A stretch of DNA of 7,225 nucleotides from Pseudomonadota bacterium (GTDB lineage Bacteria > Pseudomonadota > Alphaproteobacteria > Rhizobiales > Xanthobacteraceae). The notes below the pieces were generated by a model that did not search any database, was not told where the DNA came from, and saw only the letters and a list, made by a program, of their open reading frames with translations. The translations under genes were made by a program, and so were the position numbers. The stretch covers positions 1 to 7,225 of the forward strand of contig JAEWCJ010000068.1 of NCBI GenBank assembly GCA_023390695.1, in the 5' to 3' direction. Position 1 is the stretch's first letter. Each line of letters opens with the position of its first letter. This document shows positions 5,931-7,225 of the stretch, piece by piece.

Positions 5931-6695
5931 ATGCTCGATGCGAAAAGTCTGCTCGATCAATTCCTCGGGACGGCCACCGGAAACCCGAACACTCCGCAGG
6001 CGCGCGGCGGCGGGATCGGAGATATCGCGGGAGGCCTCGGCAAGGCGCTGGGCGGCAATCTCGGCGGTGTCGGTGGAGGCGCGGTCGCGGGCGGGCTCGC
6101 AGCGCTTCTGCTCGGGTCGAAACAGGGGCGCAAGATTGCCGGCGGCGCGCTGCAGCTCGGCGGCATGGCCGTGGTCGGAGCGCTGGCCTACAGGGCGTAC
6201 CAGAACTGGCAGTCGGGCAAATCCGTGACCCAGTCGACGGTCGCCGACAGTCCGGCCGGCCTGCTGCCGCCGCCGCAGGACACGCCGTTTGCGCCGGTCC
6301 AGGCCGACGAACAGCAGGCCCTGAGCCGCCATCTGCTGCGCGCGATGATCTCCGCGGCGAAGTCGGACGGGCATATCGACGCCAAGGAACAGGCGGCGAT
6401 CTTCAGCGAAATGGACAAGCTGCCGTTGACCGCCGACGACAAGGCCTTCGTGATGGATGAATTGCGCAAGCCGCTCGACATCGATGCCGTCGCCCGTGCG
6501 GCGCGCACCCCGGAAGAGGCGGCCAGCATCTATACCGCATCGCTGCTGGCGATCGATGTCGATAACGCTTCCGAGCGCGCCTATCTCGGATTGCTGGCGG
6601 CGCGGCTCAATCTGGAGGACGCGCTGGTCAAGCATCTGGAAGCGACGGTGAGCGGCGCCACCGTCGCTGCCGCGCCGGCCGCGCGCGCCGGTTGA
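5931..6695 (+). CDS. DUF533 / YebE-type protein with TerB-like domain
   Basis: The product is 254 residues from ATG 5931. It opens with a short helix (L-D-A-K-S-L-L-D-Q-F-L), then a very Gly/Ala-rich part (about 26-63) and a second hydrophobic stretch (about 69-90) ending G-A-L-A-Y-R-A-Y-Q-N-W-Q, the hallmark of DUF533 proteins such as E. coli YebE. A Pro-rich linker (about 108-125) leads to an all-helical TerB-like domain (about 127-240). That domain includes R-A-M-I-S-A-A-K-S-D-G-H-I-D (137-150), whose acidic residues occupy the place of metal-binding acids in TerB relatives. The Gly-rich hydrophobic segments suggest membrane association, probably at the inner membrane. The biochemical function of this family is not established. 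The TerB label does not show tellurite resistance, and no other ter gene is near. The gene stands 111 bases after rppH and ends before a bidirectional terminator. In-frame reading from further upstream (to 5859) lacks support. Confidence 0.85.
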   Translation: MLDAKSLLDQFLGTATGNPNTPQARGGGIGDIAGGLGKALGGNLGGVGGGAVAGGLAALLLGSKQGRKIAGGALQLGGMAVVGALAYRAYQNWQSGKSVTQSTVADSPAGLLPPPQDTPFAPVQADEQQALSRHLLRAMISAAKSDGHIDAKEQAAIFSEMDKLPLTADDKAFVMDELRKPLDIDAVARAARTPEEAASIYTASLLAIDVDNASERAYLGLLAARLNLEDALVKHLEATVSGATVAAAPAARAG

Positions 6696-6722
6696 CGGCT
6701 GCGACGACATCAGACGCACAAT

Positions 6723-6753
6723 AAAAAAAGGCCGGGCATTGCCCGGCCTTTTT
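6723..6753. terminator. Bidirectional intrinsic terminator between the DUF533 gene and atpC
   Basis: GGCCGGGC (6730-6737) pairs perfectly with GCCCGGCC (6741-6748) around the loop ATT. Seven A residues precede the stem (6723-6729) and five T residues follow it (6749-6753), so it reads as stem plus U-run on both strands. It ends the + strand gene at 6695 and the - strand atpC at 6776, that is, the distal end of the atp operon. Confidence 0.92.
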
Positions 6754-6775
6754 GAATTCATCGCCTGCCGCGACG

Positions 6776-7186
6776 TCAGTGCATCGCAGTGCCGGTGAGG
6801 TGATAATCCAGCGACTTGAAGTGATCCAGACGCTCGATCTCCCGGTCCAGCGCTTCGCTCGGCTGCATCTTCGCAACCCGCTGCTCGCTCTGCTTGATCT
6901 GCTCGGCGATCATCGCGCGATCCAGATCTTCCACCGAAGCCGCGACATCGGCCAACACGGTCAGGCCGGTCGGCGAGATCTCGGCGAAACCGCCAAGCAC
7001 CACGACCTTCTCTTCCTTGCCGTTCTGATAGATCGTGAGAATGCCCGGCCGGATGATGGTGACTGTCGGGATATGCCCGGCCAGCACACCGAAATCGCCT
7101 TCGGAGCCGGGGACATCGACCTGCTCGACTTCACCGGAGAACAGCAGCTTCTCCGGCGAGACGAGATCGAACTGGAAGGTGGCCAT
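6776..7186 (-). CDS. atpC: F1F0 ATP synthase subunit epsilon
   Basis: AtpC is the epsilon subunit of the F1 sector. It sits on the rotating gamma stalk, helps couple rotation to catalysis, and can inhibit ATP hydrolysis through its C-terminal helices. The 136-residue product has the N-terminal beta-sandwich (about 1-85) with [15 protein letters not shown], the signature [14 protein letters not shown] (27-40) and V-L-G-G-F-A-E-I (63-70). The helical part (about 88-130) follows, with [10 protein letters not shown]. The ATG at 7186 (M-A-T-F-Q-F-D) is chosen because GAGG (TTGAGG on the - strand) lies about six bases upstream; an in-frame TTG at 7198 would overlap that site. In most bacteria atpC is the last gene of the atp operon after atpD, which fits the terminator downstream. 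The 39 bases to the window edge hold no recognisable atpD end. Confidence 0.97.
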   Translation of the reverse strand: MATFQFDLVSPEKLLFSGEVEQVDVPGSEGDFGVLAGHIPTVTIIRPGILTIYQNGKEEKVVVLGGFAEISPTGLTVLADVAASVEDLDRAMIAEQIKQSEQRVAKMQPSEALDREIERLDHFKSLDYHLTGTAMH

Positions 7187-7225
7187 GATGAACCTCAATT
7201 CTGGTCGTCCCGGCCGAGCGCGAAG

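Noticed and set aside
5931..6695. Reading the TerB-like gene as a tellurite resistance determinant
   Set aside because: The DUF533 hallmark and the lack of other ter genes point to the YebE group. The TerB fold alone does not indicate resistance.
7195..7225. A - strand frame ending in TGA (7195-7197) just before atpC, reading F-A-L-G-R-D-D-Q-N
   Set aside because: It does not look like the end of AtpD, and only nine codons are visible. It may be intergenic. Sequence beyond the edge is needed, so no gene is called.
1..7225. A novel defence, mobile or secondary-metabolite system
   Set aside because: All the clear genes belong to known, mostly core families in what looks like a conserved order. 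No transposase, integrase, direct-repeat array or composition break was seen.

Overview
The window is GC-rich chromosomal DNA of alphaproteobacterial character. Protein matches from memory (RsfS, RlmH, EnvC, CtpA, the YibQ-type deacetylase-like protein, RppH, AtpC) and their order point to the Hyphomicrobiales, most likely a Bradyrhizobium/Rhodopseudomonas/Afipia-like or related Xanthobacteraceae genome. This placement is from recollection, not from a search. No mobile element, CRISPR array, tRNA or rRNA is visible, and no intergenic stretch reaches 300 bases.

Left part (1-3900, + strand): a probable last few codons of nadD, then rsfS (ribosomal silencing factor), rlmH (23S rRNA pseudouridine-1915 methyltransferase), envC (periplasmic amidase activator) and ctpA (carboxy-terminal processing protease). 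envC and ctpA overlap by four bases. The series looks like one transcription unit, with ribosome functions first and envelope functions after, and it ends at a strong intrinsic terminator at 3872-3903.

Middle (3901-5930, + strand): a membrane-anchored deacetylase-fold protein of the YibQ/DUF610 group whose metal-binding positions appear replaced, then rppH (Nudix RNA pyrophosphohydrolase). Between them lies an imperfect long inverted repeat (about 5196-5303) that resembles the dispersed palindromic repeats of Bradyrhizobium-type genomes.

Right part (5931-7225): a DUF533/YebE-type TerB-like protein on the + strand converges on atpC (F1 ATP synthase epsilon subunit) on the - strand. A bidirectional terminator separates them at 6723-6753. 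The rest of the atp operon should lie beyond the right edge.

Most of the window is conserved housekeeping sequence. I see no new biological system. The points most worth checking are the apparently inactive deacetylase-like protein, the inverted repeat before rppH, and the start-codon choices for envC, rppH and the deacetylase-like gene.
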